Part shown: positions 1 to 7,345 of the stretch, piece after piece
Layout: each line of letters starts with the position of its first letter
Numbering within the stretch: the stretch's first letter is position 1
NCBI RefSeq assembly: GCF_900120155.1
Contig: NZ_LT635549.1
Span: forward strand, 2,016,688 to 2,080,687
Origin: Clostridium sp. Marseille-P3244
GTDB lineage: Bacteria > Bacillota > Clostridia > Lachnospirales > Lachnospiraceae
Length of the DNA: 64,000 nt
Reading direction: 5' to 3'
Program-made: the position numbers and the translations under genes
The notes under the pieces: model-generated
The model's input: only the letters and a program-made list of their open reading frames with translations
Database searches by the model: none
What the model was told of the DNA's origin: nothing

Positions 1-179
1 GAACGCTTGCCAGAGAGCTTGTAGACAGTACCAAAGCCATTAGGTAATTTTGTGGGTTTCCCATTTCTTATACGCGGTTTAGTACTTGTGGGGCTATTCA
101 TAGGATAACCGCAATGAGGGCAGGCGGCTGCTTTGTCAGATACATCATGTTGACATTCAGGACATTTTAATAACGACAT
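1..179 (-). CDS. Tyrosine-type integrase, N-terminal fragment
   Basis: Partial gene reading leftward out of the window, about 59 codons visible from ATG 179-177. The first 30 residues form a zinc ribbon (CPECQHD then CPHCGYP, a C-x2-C / C-x2-C pair). This is followed by the segment LPNGFGTVYKLSGKR, which I recognise from the start of integrases on Lachnospiraceae genomic islands (arm-binding domain). The catalytic domain lies outside the window, so the family call rests on the N-terminus and on position at the element end beside a repressor. The start codon follows the repressor stop codon directly, so the two are co-transcribed and the repressor operator would also control integrase. Confidence 0.7.
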   Translation of the reverse strand, partial: MSLLKCPECQHDVSDKAAACPHCGYPMNSPTSTKPRIRNGKPTKLPNGFGTVYKLSGKR

Positions 180-836
180 TTAATCACTTCCTTTTTTGTA
201 TTCTTTCTTCCATTCGTCAAGTTGTTTTTGAATACAGTGTAGTGCATGAGATTCTAATATAGATACAGGAACGTGTATTGTACCATACGCAGGAGAGCCG
301 AGAACTTCGTAATTCAGCTTTTTACCTATTGTAACTGTCTTTTCTCCATTTGTTAGCATGATGCTTTCTCCTGGTTCTTCTGATTCTACATAGGTCTGAA
401 GATGCTGGTCAAAATGTACGGGAGTATCGTAATCGTTATCTAAATATAGTGATAAGTTACTTAAAAAGCTACCATATATAGCGTAATCTCTCATGATAAA
501 GTTGATGAGATCTACTATATAACCACTTCTTTTTAAAATTTTTAGAGTTTGGATAGCATTATCATCTAATCCAGTTTTTTCGCTTATGTATGAATCTTCA
601 ATACGTCTACAATTTGAACGACCAAGTAAATAATCTATGCTTACATTGTAAAGATTTGCTAATTTGCTTGCATATTCAAGAGTAGGATAATTATGTCCTT
701 GTTCATAATTTTGATATGTCTTTAGCACACATCCTATTTTTTCTGATACTTGTGTCTGGTTATATCCAGATTCTTTTCGCAGTTCAACTATTCTGTTTTT
801 TTTATACCAAATAGGAATATCTATTACTTTTCTCAT
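180..836 (-). CDS. XRE-family repressor (CI/Stl-like)
   Basis: Protein of 218 residues with an N-terminal helix-turn-helix at about residues 15-70 (RIVELRKESGYNQTQVSEKI, then SIDYLLGRS, the usual XRE domain end). The C-terminal two thirds resemble no domain I can name and lack a visible LexA-type Ser/Lys protease motif. It reads away from the replication operon across a divergent promoter region and is joined to integrase without a gap. By analogy with phage CI and satellite Stl repressors it should keep the rightward operon silent. Since no self-cleavage domain is visible, release by a helper-phage antirepressor protein (as for Stl) is more likely than RecA-driven cleavage; that is inference. 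Confidence 0.75.
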   Translation of the reverse strand: MRKVIDIPIWYKKNRIVELRKESGYNQTQVSEKIGCVLKTYQNYEQGHNYPTLEYASKLANLYNVSIDYLLGRSNCRRIEDSYISEKTGLDDNAIQTLKILKRSGYIVDLINFIMRDYAIYGSFLSNLSLYLDNDYDTPVHFDQHLQTYVESEEPGESIMLTNGEKTVTIGKKLNYEVLGSPAYGTIHVPVSILESHALHCIQKQLDEWKKEYKKGSD

Positions 837-894
837 TGATTCAAACCTCTTTTTACGTTTAATTTAGGAATATGAATTCCTTATTGATACTGCT

Positions 895-923
895 ATTATA
901 AGATTACAACGAACGTTCGTCAA
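895..923 (-). promoter_or_regulatory. Leftward promoter of repressor-integrase operon with palindromic operator
   Basis: Read on the minus strand: TTGACG (923-918), a 17-base spacer, TATAAT (900-895). The spacer and -35 contain the perfect 12-bp palindrome ACGAACGTTCGT (909-920), well placed as an operator. A second inverted repeat, GGAAT-N4-ATTCC (867-880), lies just downstream of the start site. No equally clear rightward promoter was found for the gene at 961. Confidence 0.65.
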
Positions 924-960
924 GTAATAACTATTGATATTATTATTTTGGAGGTATGGC

Positions 961-1146
961 ATGAAGAATCTTGATATAAGAAACTATGCAAAAGAACGCG
1001 GGGTCAATCTGTGGGAAGTATCAGAACAATTAGGATATGCACATGAAACAGCTTTTTCAAGAGTATTAAGGCATGAACTCCCAGAGGATAAAAAAGCAGA
1101 AATCAAAGCAATAATTGACGAACTGGCAACAGAAGCAGGACGGTGA
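961..1146 (+). CDS. Small helix-turn-helix regulator
   Basis: Protein of 61 residues beginning MKNLDIRNYAKERG. The segment NYAKERGVNLWEVSEQLGYA followed by a second short helix has the spacing of a helix-turn-helix, and proteins of this kind are common first genes of early operons on Lachnospiraceae phage-like elements. ATG 961 is chosen because GGAGG (950-954) lies seven bases upstream; an in-frame TTG at 934 has no such site. It is the first gene of the rightward operon, divergent from the repressor, a Cro/Str-like position. Function as the counter-regulator is inference. Confidence 0.65.
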   Translation: MKNLDIRNYAKERGVNLWEVSEQLGYAHETAFSRVLRHELPEDKKAEIKAIIDELATEAGR

Positions 1147-1151
1147 TTTAT

Positions 1152-1376
1152 ATGTCAGATATTACATTTGACTGCGCGAATGTTCCGGTATCAGTAGCGG
1201 CGCAGGCTCTAAAAATGGATAGTCAGACTGTTCGGCTGCTGCTTCAACAGGGCGTTGTTTCATGGGGGTGTGCATACAAAAGGACACCAAAAAGCCAGCA
1301 TTATTCTTATCTGATCTATCCTAAAAAATTCTATGAGGAAACAGGCTTTGTTTACAAAGGGGGTGCGGAATCATGA
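1152..1376 (+). CDS. Excisionase-like winged-helix DNA-binding protein
   Basis: Protein of 74 residues. The segment VPVSVAAQALKMDSQTVRLL is a MerR/excisionase-type helix-turn-helix, followed by a basic aromatic strand region ending in YPKKFYEETG, which is a recurrent form in Firmicute phage and island proteins of this size. ATG 1152 is preferred over GTG 1143 because GGTGAT (1142-1147) can pair with the 16S anti-Shine-Dalgarno at suitable spacing for 1152 only. It may direct integrase to excision or act as an early regulator. It overlaps the next gene by four bases (ATGA). Confidence 0.6.
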   Translation: MSDITFDCANVPVSVAAQALKMDSQTVRLLLQQGVVSWGCAYKRTPKSQHYSYLIYPKKFYEETGFVYKGGAES

Positions 1377-1567
1377 CGATAAAGGCAAATAGGATACTGC
1401 TAGAGAGACAGGCATCTATAGAGGTAGAATGCATCCATTGGAAAACAATGCAGACAGATTATAGTTATGATCTCGATTTCTACAGATTTTGTGACTGGAA
1501 AATAAATTCTTTAAATGAAGAAGCAGAGCAGATACGTTATGTGTTAGAAACGGGGTACTGTGAATGA
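1373..1567 (+). CDS. Hypothetical 64-residue protein of the replication operon
   Basis: Not recognised. The product is 64 residues, mixed charge, with no membrane segment, no cysteine motif and no evident fold. ATGA overlaps on both sides (with 1376 and with 1564) show it is translated within the operon between the excisionase-like gene and the primase-helicase. Small accessory replication proteins often sit here in phage-like elements, but no function can be assigned. Confidence 0.55.
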   Translation: MTIKANRILLERQASIEVECIHWKTMQTDYSYDLDFYRFCDWKINSLNEEAEQIRYVLETGYCE

Positions 1568-3747
1568 CTGACAATGAAATTTTTGAGAATAACCTGCAGT
1601 TTTTTGATGTAAAGAACCGTTACGAGAATAAAGCGCAATGCAGGTGTCCGGCGCATGATGATAAACACGCTTCTTTAACTGTCACAAAGGGGAGAAAATG
1701 TACATTGTTTTACTGTCATGCGGGTTGTAAGGTAGATGCAGTTTTACGGGCAGCAGGACTTATGAAGAAAGATACGTTTTATGATGCGGCACCGAGAAGC
1801 CCGAACTGGCGAGCCTATGTGGAGGGGAGAGAGAAACGCCGGATTGAAGCAGTTTACCACTACTATTCTATTAACGGTGCATATGCTTTTACCAAGATTA
1901 GGCTTGAGGGCAAAAAAATTTTATATGGTAAGTTGGAAAACGGGCGTTTTACTTATGGTATCGGCAGGACAGGAAGGAAGAGCTATAAAGCTATCTATGG
2001 TAATGCACAAGCCTTAAATAAGACGATTGCAGAGGGAAATCCTATATTTATACCCGAGGGTGAAAAAGATGTCGATACACTCACAAAACAAGGCTATACA
2101 GCGATAACTTACGGCGGGGTTAATGATTGGCAAGCAGATTTCGCACCATTGTTTAAAGATGCCATTGTATATGTCTTGTCAGATAATGATGAGCCAGGGC
2201 GTAGAGTTGCAGATAAAATATGTGCTGATCTACAGGAAATTGCTAAGAGCGTAAAAGTAATACTTCCTGTGCCGGATATTGCCAAAGGAGATATAACAGA
2301 CTACTTTGAAGCAGGGCATAGCAAAGAAGAGTTTGAGAGGCTTCTTCCTTGTGAAATACCCGTTACAGATAACAACCGCATGACAGCAGAAAATCAAGTG
2401 AATGATGTCCGTCAAATGCTCATGTACAAGGTTGAATACGACAAGGACGGAAACGAGAAAAGCAGAAAGCTGATCCAGAATGTAAAAAATTTTGAGATAG
2501 TGCTAGAGAATGACGGCAGATTCAGAGATAAGATTAAATTTGACGAATTTTCACAGCAAACATATTTAATGGGTAATACACCGTGGGAAGATTCCAGAAA
2601 TAACTATAGGGCGTGGAGCTCATTTGATGATTCAGCACTGTTTTCTATCTTGCAGTCCGATTATGGACTGACAGGACGTAATGATTATTTTGACGCCGTA
2701 AAAAATGTGGCTATGAGGCATAGATTTCATCCGGTCAGAGAATTGCTAGATTCATTTGAATGGGATGAGCAAGAACATATAAGAAAACTGTTACCAGATT
2801 ATCTGGGGACTGAAGATTCTGACTATAACTATCAGGTCTGGCGGTTGTGGATGCTGGGGGCGGTATCGAGAATTTATCATCCGGGATGCAAATTTGATTA
2901 CACAGTTATTCTTCAGGGGAGACAAGGGCTCGGGAAGAGCACATTTCTTCAGCTCATGGCTTTAAATGATAGCTGGTTCAATGATTCTCTTGATAGCCTA
3001 GATTCGGATAAAGCGGCGCAGTCGCTTATGGGATCATGGATTATAGAACTTGCAGAACTCAAATCTCTCGCACGGACTGCCGGAGGTGTGGATTCAGTGA
3101 AGCGATTCTTGACAGCTACACAGGATAAATACCGCGTACCATATGAGCGCAGGGCCGATATATTTCTCAGACAATCGGTATTTGCAGGCACAACGAATAA
3201 AAGTGACTTTCTGCAGGATGAAACAGGAAACAGGCGTTTCTTAATTGTTCAGACAGGAGTGAAAGAACCGAAGAAAAGTCTGTTTGATCCGCAAGCCATG
3301 GACGATATTAAAGCTGCATGGGCGGAAGCTGTTCATATTTATAAAACTGAGAAACCTAAATTACTGCTGCCTGAATCATGTAAGAAACGTGCTGAAGAAT
3401 TACAGGCAGAAAGTATGTTAGATGATGGCAAGGTGGGAATCATTCAAGAGTATCTGTCAGACAAACATAGGACGTGTGCAATCGAGATATGGCAGAAAGC
3501 ATTGAACGAATCGGGACGCCCCGCAAAGTGGCAGGCATCAGAGATTAATAACATTATTCTTAGTTTACCAGATTGGGAGCGCATACCGAATCCAGTTAAA
3601 TTTGGAGAGTACGGAAGTCAAAGAGGTTTCCGGAGACGTACTACAAACACGTTACTAGAAAAAGATTGTGGTTTCAGTTTGAAAGATTGTAGCAGTGATT
3701 TTATGGAAATTTCAGAAACAGAGCTTCCAGGATTACCGTTTGATTAA
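1564..3747 (+). CDS. VapE-family primase-helicase
   Basis: Protein of 727 residues. Residues 20-60 carry a CHC2-type zinc finger (C28, H31, C51, C55), as in bacterial primases. Residues about 160-215 are a TOPRIM domain (PEGEKD, then LSDNDEPG). Residues about 380-640 are a virulence-associated-E type P-loop ATPase with Walker A GRQGLGKST at 452-460. The combination is the replication initiator of many prophages and of satellites: it primes and unwinds at the element's own origin, which in satellites usually lies directly downstream. The start overlaps the previous stop by four bases. The last residues are followed by the repeat-rich gap at 3748-3967. Confidence 0.85.
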   Translation: MTDNEIFENNLQFFDVKNRYENKAQCRCPAHDDKHASLTVTKGRKCTLFYCHAGCKVDAVLRAAGLMKKDTFYDAAPRSPNWRAYVEGREKRRIEAVYHYYSINGAYAFTKIRLEGKKILYGKLENGRFTYGIGRTGRKSYKAIYGNAQALNKTIAEGNPIFIPEGEKDVDTLTKQGYTAITYGGVNDWQADFAPLFKDAIVYVLSDNDEPGRRVADKICADLQEIAKSVKVILPVPDIAKGDITDYFEAGHSKEEFERLLPCEIPVTDNNRMTAENQVNDVRQMLMYKVEYDKDGNEKSRKLIQNVKNFEIVLENDGRFRDKIKFDEFSQQTYLMGNTPWEDSRNNYRAWSSFDDSALFSILQSDYGLTGRNDYFDAVKNVAMRHRFHPVRELLDSFEWDEQEHIRKLLPDYLGTEDSDYNYQVWRLWMLGAVSRIYHPGCKFDYTVILQGRQGLGKSTFLQLMALNDSWFNDSLDSLDSDKAAQSLMGSWIIELAELKSLARTAGGVDSVKRFLTATQDKYRVPYERRADIFLRQSVFAGTTNKSDFLQDETGNRRFLIVQTGVKEPKKSLFDPQAMDDIKAAWAEAVHIYKTEKPKLLLPESCKKRAEELQAESMLDDGKVGIIQEYLSDKHRTCAIEIWQKALNESGRPAKWQASEINNIILSLPDWERIPNPVKFGEYGSQRGFRRRTTNTLLEKDCGFSLKDCSSDFMEISETELPGLPFD

Positions 3748-3967
3748 GATTGTAGCCGAAAATGTAGTAAGAATGTAGACGGCTCAAACCCTTGATTTTC
3801 CTATATATTCTACTATTACTACATTCTCTACAAAGAAATAAAAGAGTTATAAGAAATAATAGAGAAGAGGATATATACAGTTATATAAAAGTCTTTGAGA
3901 TTGTGACCGTAGTTTGTAGTCATTGTAGAAACGGTTTTTATTGTAACGGTTTTTGGAGGTTATTAAT
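3748..3967. other. Candidate replication origin with TGTAG repeats
   Basis: A 220-base gap, very A+T-rich, between the primase-helicase and the next operon gene. The pentamer TGTAG occurs at 3751, 3763, 3773, 3915 and 3924, with one more inside the end of the primase gene at 3688. The inverse CTACA is at 3819 and 3828, so the left cluster faces the central pair as an inverted repeat. Near the right end AACGGTTTTT appears twice. A repeat array beside the initiator gene with an A+T-rich centre is typical of phage and satellite origins; origin activity is inferred. Confidence 0.5.
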
Positions 3968-4189
3968 GTGAATTACTGGAATTTATACAAAGATGTCTGG
4001 GATTTTCACAAGAAGTATGCAGAGGTAAAAAACACGGATGATTATTATTCGGCTCTAGCTGAAGAAAGTTCTGGAATAGCAAAAAAATATGAAAACCATA
4101 AATTTGCAGTTGATCTGCTGCTTGCCGTTGTGAATGAGTTGGAGCGTAAGTGTAAGGAGATGGCTAATAATGCAGACAAAACAGTATAA
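3968..4189 (+). CDS. Hypothetical 73-residue protein
   Basis: Not recognised by name. Product of 73 residues, largely helical in look, beginning at GTG 3968 with GGAGGT (3955-3960) seven bases upstream; the out-of-frame ATG at 3966 is not used. The end overlaps the HNH gene by 20 bases, so translation is coupled. Small acidic/helical proteins at this point are common in phage-derived operons just before an HNH and terminase pair, but no role can be given. Confidence 0.6.
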   Translation: MNYWNLYKDVWDFHKKYAEVKNTDDYYSALAEESSGIAKKYENHKFAVDLLLAVVNELERKCKEMANNADKTV

Positions 4190-4415
4190 GGATTATATGC
4201 GAAGTAATAAATGGAAGCGCAAGAAACAGGAACGCATAGCCATAGATGGTGGCTGTGTGATGTGTGGCAGACCACTTGATAAGATTAGAAGCGTACAGGT
4301 GCATCATATCACTTATGCAAGACTGGGGAATGAAAATGTACTTACAGATCTGTGTACATTGTGTGGTTCGTGTCACAAGAAGATTCACGCATATTATAAC
4401 CGGCGTAGAGCTTAG
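4170..4415 (+). CDS. HNH endonuclease
   Basis: Protein of 81 residues. The core shows VHHITY (the first catalytic His pair), a CVMC zinc pair before it and CTLCGSCHKKIH after it, which is the standard small HNH nuclease with a structural zinc. ATG 4170 has AAGGAGA (4154-4160) at nine bases. In HK97-type phages an HNH nuclease next to the terminase stimulates cos cleavage and packaging. Here it stands just before a TerS-like gene, which supports a packaging role. No large terminase follows. Confidence 0.85.
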   Translation: MQTKQYKDYMRSNKWKRKKQERIAIDGGCVMCGRPLDKIRSVQVHHITYARLGNENVLTDLCTLCGSCHKKIHAYYNRRRA

Positions 4416-4486
4416 TGCAACGAATAAGGTGACATCACAAAAAAGGAACTAAAAAACAGCCGTTAAAGGCAGAAAAGAGGTTAAAG

Positions 4487-5008
4487 ATGGGAAAACGTAA
4501 TTATCCGCAAGCCGGATTAGACAACATGGAACCGTCAACAGTACAGGAAATAGTTGGATCGCTCAAAGAATTGTACGATTTAGGCAGGCCGCAGACGGAC
4601 GAAGAAACAAAACAGAGAATTGATGATTACTTTTCGTTTTGTGAACGTTCTTCAATTCGTCCCGGGATTGAGTCGCTCTGTATGGCGTTACATATAAGCA
4701 GAACAACGCTTTTTCGGTGGAGCCATGGCGAAGACTGTTCGGAATGTAAGAAAGATTTGATTCTTGCGGCAAAGGCTTTTATCGGCGCTTTTCTTGAGCA
4801 GGCTATGCTCGGTGGGAAAATTTCTCCACCGTCAGGAATATTCCTTATGAAAAATTGGCTGTCATACAAAGATGCTATCAGTATTGAGGAAAATATACCT
4901 GATACACCTACAAGAAAGGTTCTGACTGCTGCCGAATTGCCAACATTAGGAGATACCGCACAGATTAAAACAGAAGAACTTCCGAAGTTGGGGGAGGTAC
5001 TGGAATGA
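4487..5008 (+). CDS. Terminase small subunit-like protein (TerS)
   Basis: Protein of 173 residues. Residues about 60-85 (SLCMALHISRTTLFRWSHGE) form a helix-turn-helix; residues about 100-125 contain an oligomer-helix region ending PPSGIFLMKNWLSYKDA, which matches the conserved end motif of P22 gp3-type small terminases (I/F-x-LKN-x-x-GYKD form). TerS binds pac/cos DNA and hands it to the large subunit. In satellites a private TerS redirects helper packaging to satellite DNA. The neighbouring HNH gene supports the call; the absence of a large subunit is the striking point. A plain HTH regulator is the alternative. Confidence 0.6.
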   Translation: MGKRNYPQAGLDNMEPSTVQEIVGSLKELYDLGRPQTDEETKQRIDDYFSFCERSSIRPGIESLCMALHISRTTLFRWSHGEDCSECKKDLILAAKAFIGAFLEQAMLGGKISPPSGIFLMKNWLSYKDAISIEENIPDTPTRKVLTAAELPTLGDTAQIKTEELPKLGEVLE

Positions 5009-5295
5009 GTATGAAACGGATTGAAGATATTGTATATTCTGAAATGGAAAATACTATATCTAGTAATGGATACATTCTGGAAACGGTTTTTAGTAACGCT
5101 CTTCATATGAAATACGGGTATTCCAGGAGTGCAATAATGCTTGCTATGCGGCGCTTATATGGGAGAATGGCACTAATTAAGCGGAGACTGTCAAATGATT
5201 TGAAGAGAGTTTATAAAATTGATCAAAGCGGCTGTCCGATAGTGTATGTGCCAGAAAATGATTTTGACATTAACGAAACTAAATCTATGAATTGA
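5005..5295 (+). CDS. Hypothetical 96-residue protein
   Basis: Not recognised. The product is 96 residues, starts at ATG 5005 overlapping the TerS stop by four bases, and has a basic central part (MRRLYGRMALIKRRLSNDLK) that could be a winged-helix or other nucleic-acid-binding fold. The ATGA coupling places it functionally with the TerS-like gene. No membrane segment or catalytic motif is visible. Confidence 0.5.
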   Translation: MSMKRIEDIVYSEMENTISSNGYILETVFSNALHMKYGYSRSAIMLAMRRLYGRMALIKRRLSNDLKRVYKIDQSGCPIVYVPENDFDINETKSMN

Positions 5296-5315
5296 GAAAG
5301 GATGGAACACAATAT

Positions 5316-6239
5316 ATGCGATACAAGAAATATGTAAAAAAAATTACAGAGACACTGGAGCAGTACAAGAAAGAAGTTGACACATTGGAGGCAGGGCTTT
5401 TGTTGGGCAAACAAAAGTTAGATGCAAAAACAAAAGAAATGGAGGGGAAATGGACAGAGGAATATATTCAAAAGTATAGGATAAATAATAACCCTGATAT
5501 AAATTGTAAGGCTCGATTTCAGGGCTTGAGAGCATGGGCAGAACCTATAATTCTTCATTATCTCGAGGAAATTAAGAAAAGTCTGGATCAGTATTTTAAC
5601 GCACCAGTAAAGGTCGATTTTGCAAATAAGATTACGACCATAAAATTATCAGGACTGCAGTTGACAGATCTTGAATTCAGCATACTGCAGGAGGGAGCAA
5701 CGAGTTATATGGAGCGGCGCTTACTTAACCAGTTAGCTGAAAGCAGAACAAAAGAAGCAAGCGTTGCAAAAGCAAAAGATAACGGGCAAATTGAATATGA
5801 AAAAGGAACTGTAAAAGATCCGTATATACATCTTGACCTTCCGAATATAGAAGAAATTTATGAAGCCTTTAATAACTATAAGAGGGCGGTTACCGGGTTG
5901 CTGTATTCATATGCCGGGCAAAATGCAAAAATGGCGCATTTGCTCGATAATAAGACACCGGATTATGTGGCTATAAACATGGATGTCTATTTTAGAAAAG
6001 ATGAAGCAGGAAAGTTTTCTACAATTATGGATCAGGCCAATAGTATATTGCCGGAGAATAAGATTAAACGTGAACTCACGGAGAACGACAAACGCTTAAT
6101 TGATATATTGATAAATCCGCAGTATCCTACTCTTGCAAGAGATAAGGTGATAAAAATTGCTCAGTGCAATGAGGATATTGGAGAACTGTTACGCTTAGAT
6201 GAACGCTATAAAGATTATCTTCAGGACGAAGAATCTTAA
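5316..6239 (+). CDS. Hypothetical 307-residue coiled-coil protein
   Basis: Not recognised. Residues about 1-45 are strongly heptad-like (KKITETLEQYKKEVDTLEAG), followed by a mixed alpha/beta region with no motif I know. It does not look like a capsid, portal or scaffold protein, but a morphogenesis-interference or capsid-redirecting role, as seen in other satellites, cannot be excluded. ATG 5316 is chosen; a TTG at 5292 would give a four-base overlap with the previous gene but has no ribosome site. It is the last gene before a terminator at 6253-6283, so it closes the operon that begins at 961. Confidence 0.6.
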   Translation: MRYKKYVKKITETLEQYKKEVDTLEAGLLLGKQKLDAKTKEMEGKWTEEYIQKYRINNNPDINCKARFQGLRAWAEPIILHYLEEIKKSLDQYFNAPVKVDFANKITTIKLSGLQLTDLEFSILQEGATSYMERRLLNQLAESRTKEASVAKAKDNGQIEYEKGTVKDPYIHLDLPNIEEIYEAFNNYKRAVTGLLYSYAGQNAKMAHLLDNKTPDYVAINMDVYFRKDEAGKFSTIMDQANSILPENKIKRELTENDKRLIDILINPQYPTLARDKVIKIAQCNEDIGELLRLDERYKDYLQDEES

Positions 6240-6252
6240 GACGTATGCTTGA

Positions 6253-6283
6253 GGGAGTAGTGTTATGCTACCCCCTTTTTTTT
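6253..6283 (+). terminator. Rho-independent terminator of the satellite operon
   Basis: GGGAGTAG, a seven-base loop and CTACCCCC form a stem with one mismatch, followed by eight T. It lies 14 bases after the stop of the 307-residue protein. Confidence 0.85.
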
Positions 6284-6313
6284 CAAGTATTAAATCTGAC
6301 GTATATAAAAATG

Positions 6314-6390
6314 GTATCAAAAGTAATTGACAACAACAATAATAAGATATAAAATAATAGTATCAAAATTAATGAACGTTAGATTTGATA
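6314..6390 (+). promoter_or_regulatory. Promoter and TATCAAA operator array before serine recombinase
   Basis: TTGACA (6327-6332), a 17-base spacer and TAAAAT (6350-6355) form a strong promoter. GTATCAAAA occurs at 6314-6322, running into the -35, and again at 6360-6368 just after the -10; an inverted copy TTTGATA is at 6384-6390. The second and third copies form a 30-base imperfect palindrome. The ribosome site AAGGAG and ATG 6410 follow. The arrangement predicts repression, possibly by the recombinase itself or by the element repressor. Confidence 0.65.
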
Positions 6391-6409
6391 TTAAAAAGGA
6401 GCGTCAAAT

Positions 6410-7096
6410 ATGTGTATATATGGATATTGCAGGATTAGTACAAAGCAGCAGAGCATTGATCGTCAAATACGGAATATAAAAGCCGAATATGGAGATGCGG
6501 TTATTGTAACGGAGATTTACACAGGAACAAAGCAAGATAGACCGGAATGGAATAAATTATACAAAAAAGTAAAGTCGGGAGATACGATTGTGTTTGATAG
6601 CGTATCTCGTATGAGCAGGAACGAAGATGAGGGGTTCTGTTTATATGAAGATTTATATACAAAGGGGGTAGAGTTGGTCTTCTTGAAAGAACCGCATATA
6701 AACACCGTTACATATAAACACGCATTACAAAGCAATATAGCTCTTACAGGAACGAATGTGGATTATATTTTAGAGGGCGTAAATAAGTATCTTATGGCAC
6801 TTGCTAAAGAGCAGATAAGACTTGCTTTTGAACAGTCAGAGAAAGAGGTACAGGACTTGCATCAACGTACTAAAGAGGGAATAGAAACAGCAAGATTAAA
6901 CGGCAAGCAGATCGGACAGCGAAGAGGAGCAAAGCTTACAACAAAGAAATCAATAGAGGCAAAACAACAAATTCAAAGATATAGTAAAGATTTTGATGGA
7001 TCTTTGTCTGATGTGGATTGTTTAAAACTGACGGGGCTTGCTCGTAACACATATTACAAATACAAAAGAGAATTGAAAGTAGAACTGCAGGGCTGA
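6410..7096 (+). CDS. Small serine recombinase (resolvase/invertase family)
   Basis: Protein of 228 residues. The N-terminus YGYCRISTKQQSIDRQ holds the catalytic Ser within the R-x-S-T motif; FDSVSRMSRN is the second conserved arginine motif of the family. Residues about 125-180 are the long E helix, and the C-terminus ends in a helix-turn-helix (LTGLARNTYYKYKREL). Length and domain order match resolvase/invertase enzymes rather than large serine integrases. It stands alone between two non-coding stretches with a complex promoter. It could resolve dimers of the excised circle or invert a segment; no inverted target pair was found. Confidence 0.85.
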   Translation: MCIYGYCRISTKQQSIDRQIRNIKAEYGDAVIVTEIYTGTKQDRPEWNKLYKKVKSGDTIVFDSVSRMSRNEDEGFCLYEDLYTKGVELVFLKEPHINTVTYKHALQSNIALTGTNVDYILEGVNKYLMALAKEQIRLAFEQSEKEVQDLHQRTKEGIETARLNGKQIGQRRGAKLTTKKSIEAKQQIQRYSKDFDGSLSDVDCLKLTGLARNTYYKYKRELKVELQG

Positions 7097-7260
7097 ATGT
7101 CCTGCTTTTCTTATGTGTATTTTGGATACCGCCTAGGGGTCTGTAAGGAATGTTTGCATGGCTAGACTAAGTACGTCTTTCTGACTCAAATTTTCAAAAA
7201 GGACTATTCATTATTGAATTCAAAATAAAAAGTTGAAAAAGGATATGTTGTGGTAAAATA

Positions 7261-7297
7261 AAAGAGAAGCTACAAATTATGGAATCAGCTTCTCTTT
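7261..7297 (+). promoter_or_regulatory. Hairpin upstream of the sigma-factor gene
   Basis: AAAGAGAAGCT (7261-7271) and AGCTTCTCTTT (7287-7297) form a perfect 11-bp stem with a 15-base loop. The short T run after it makes it either a weak terminator for the recombinase unit or an attenuator/operator for the sigma gene. It lies 48 bases before ATG 7346. Of the 249-base gap 7097-7345 nothing else stands out. Confidence 0.5.
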
Positions 7298-7345
7298 GGC
7301 GAATTGCATCTATCTGTATTATATCAAAAAGGTAGGTGCTGTACA

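Noticed and set aside
7097-7260. Invertible segment controlled by the serine recombinase
   Set aside because: No pair of inverted recombination sites was found around 6240-7350.
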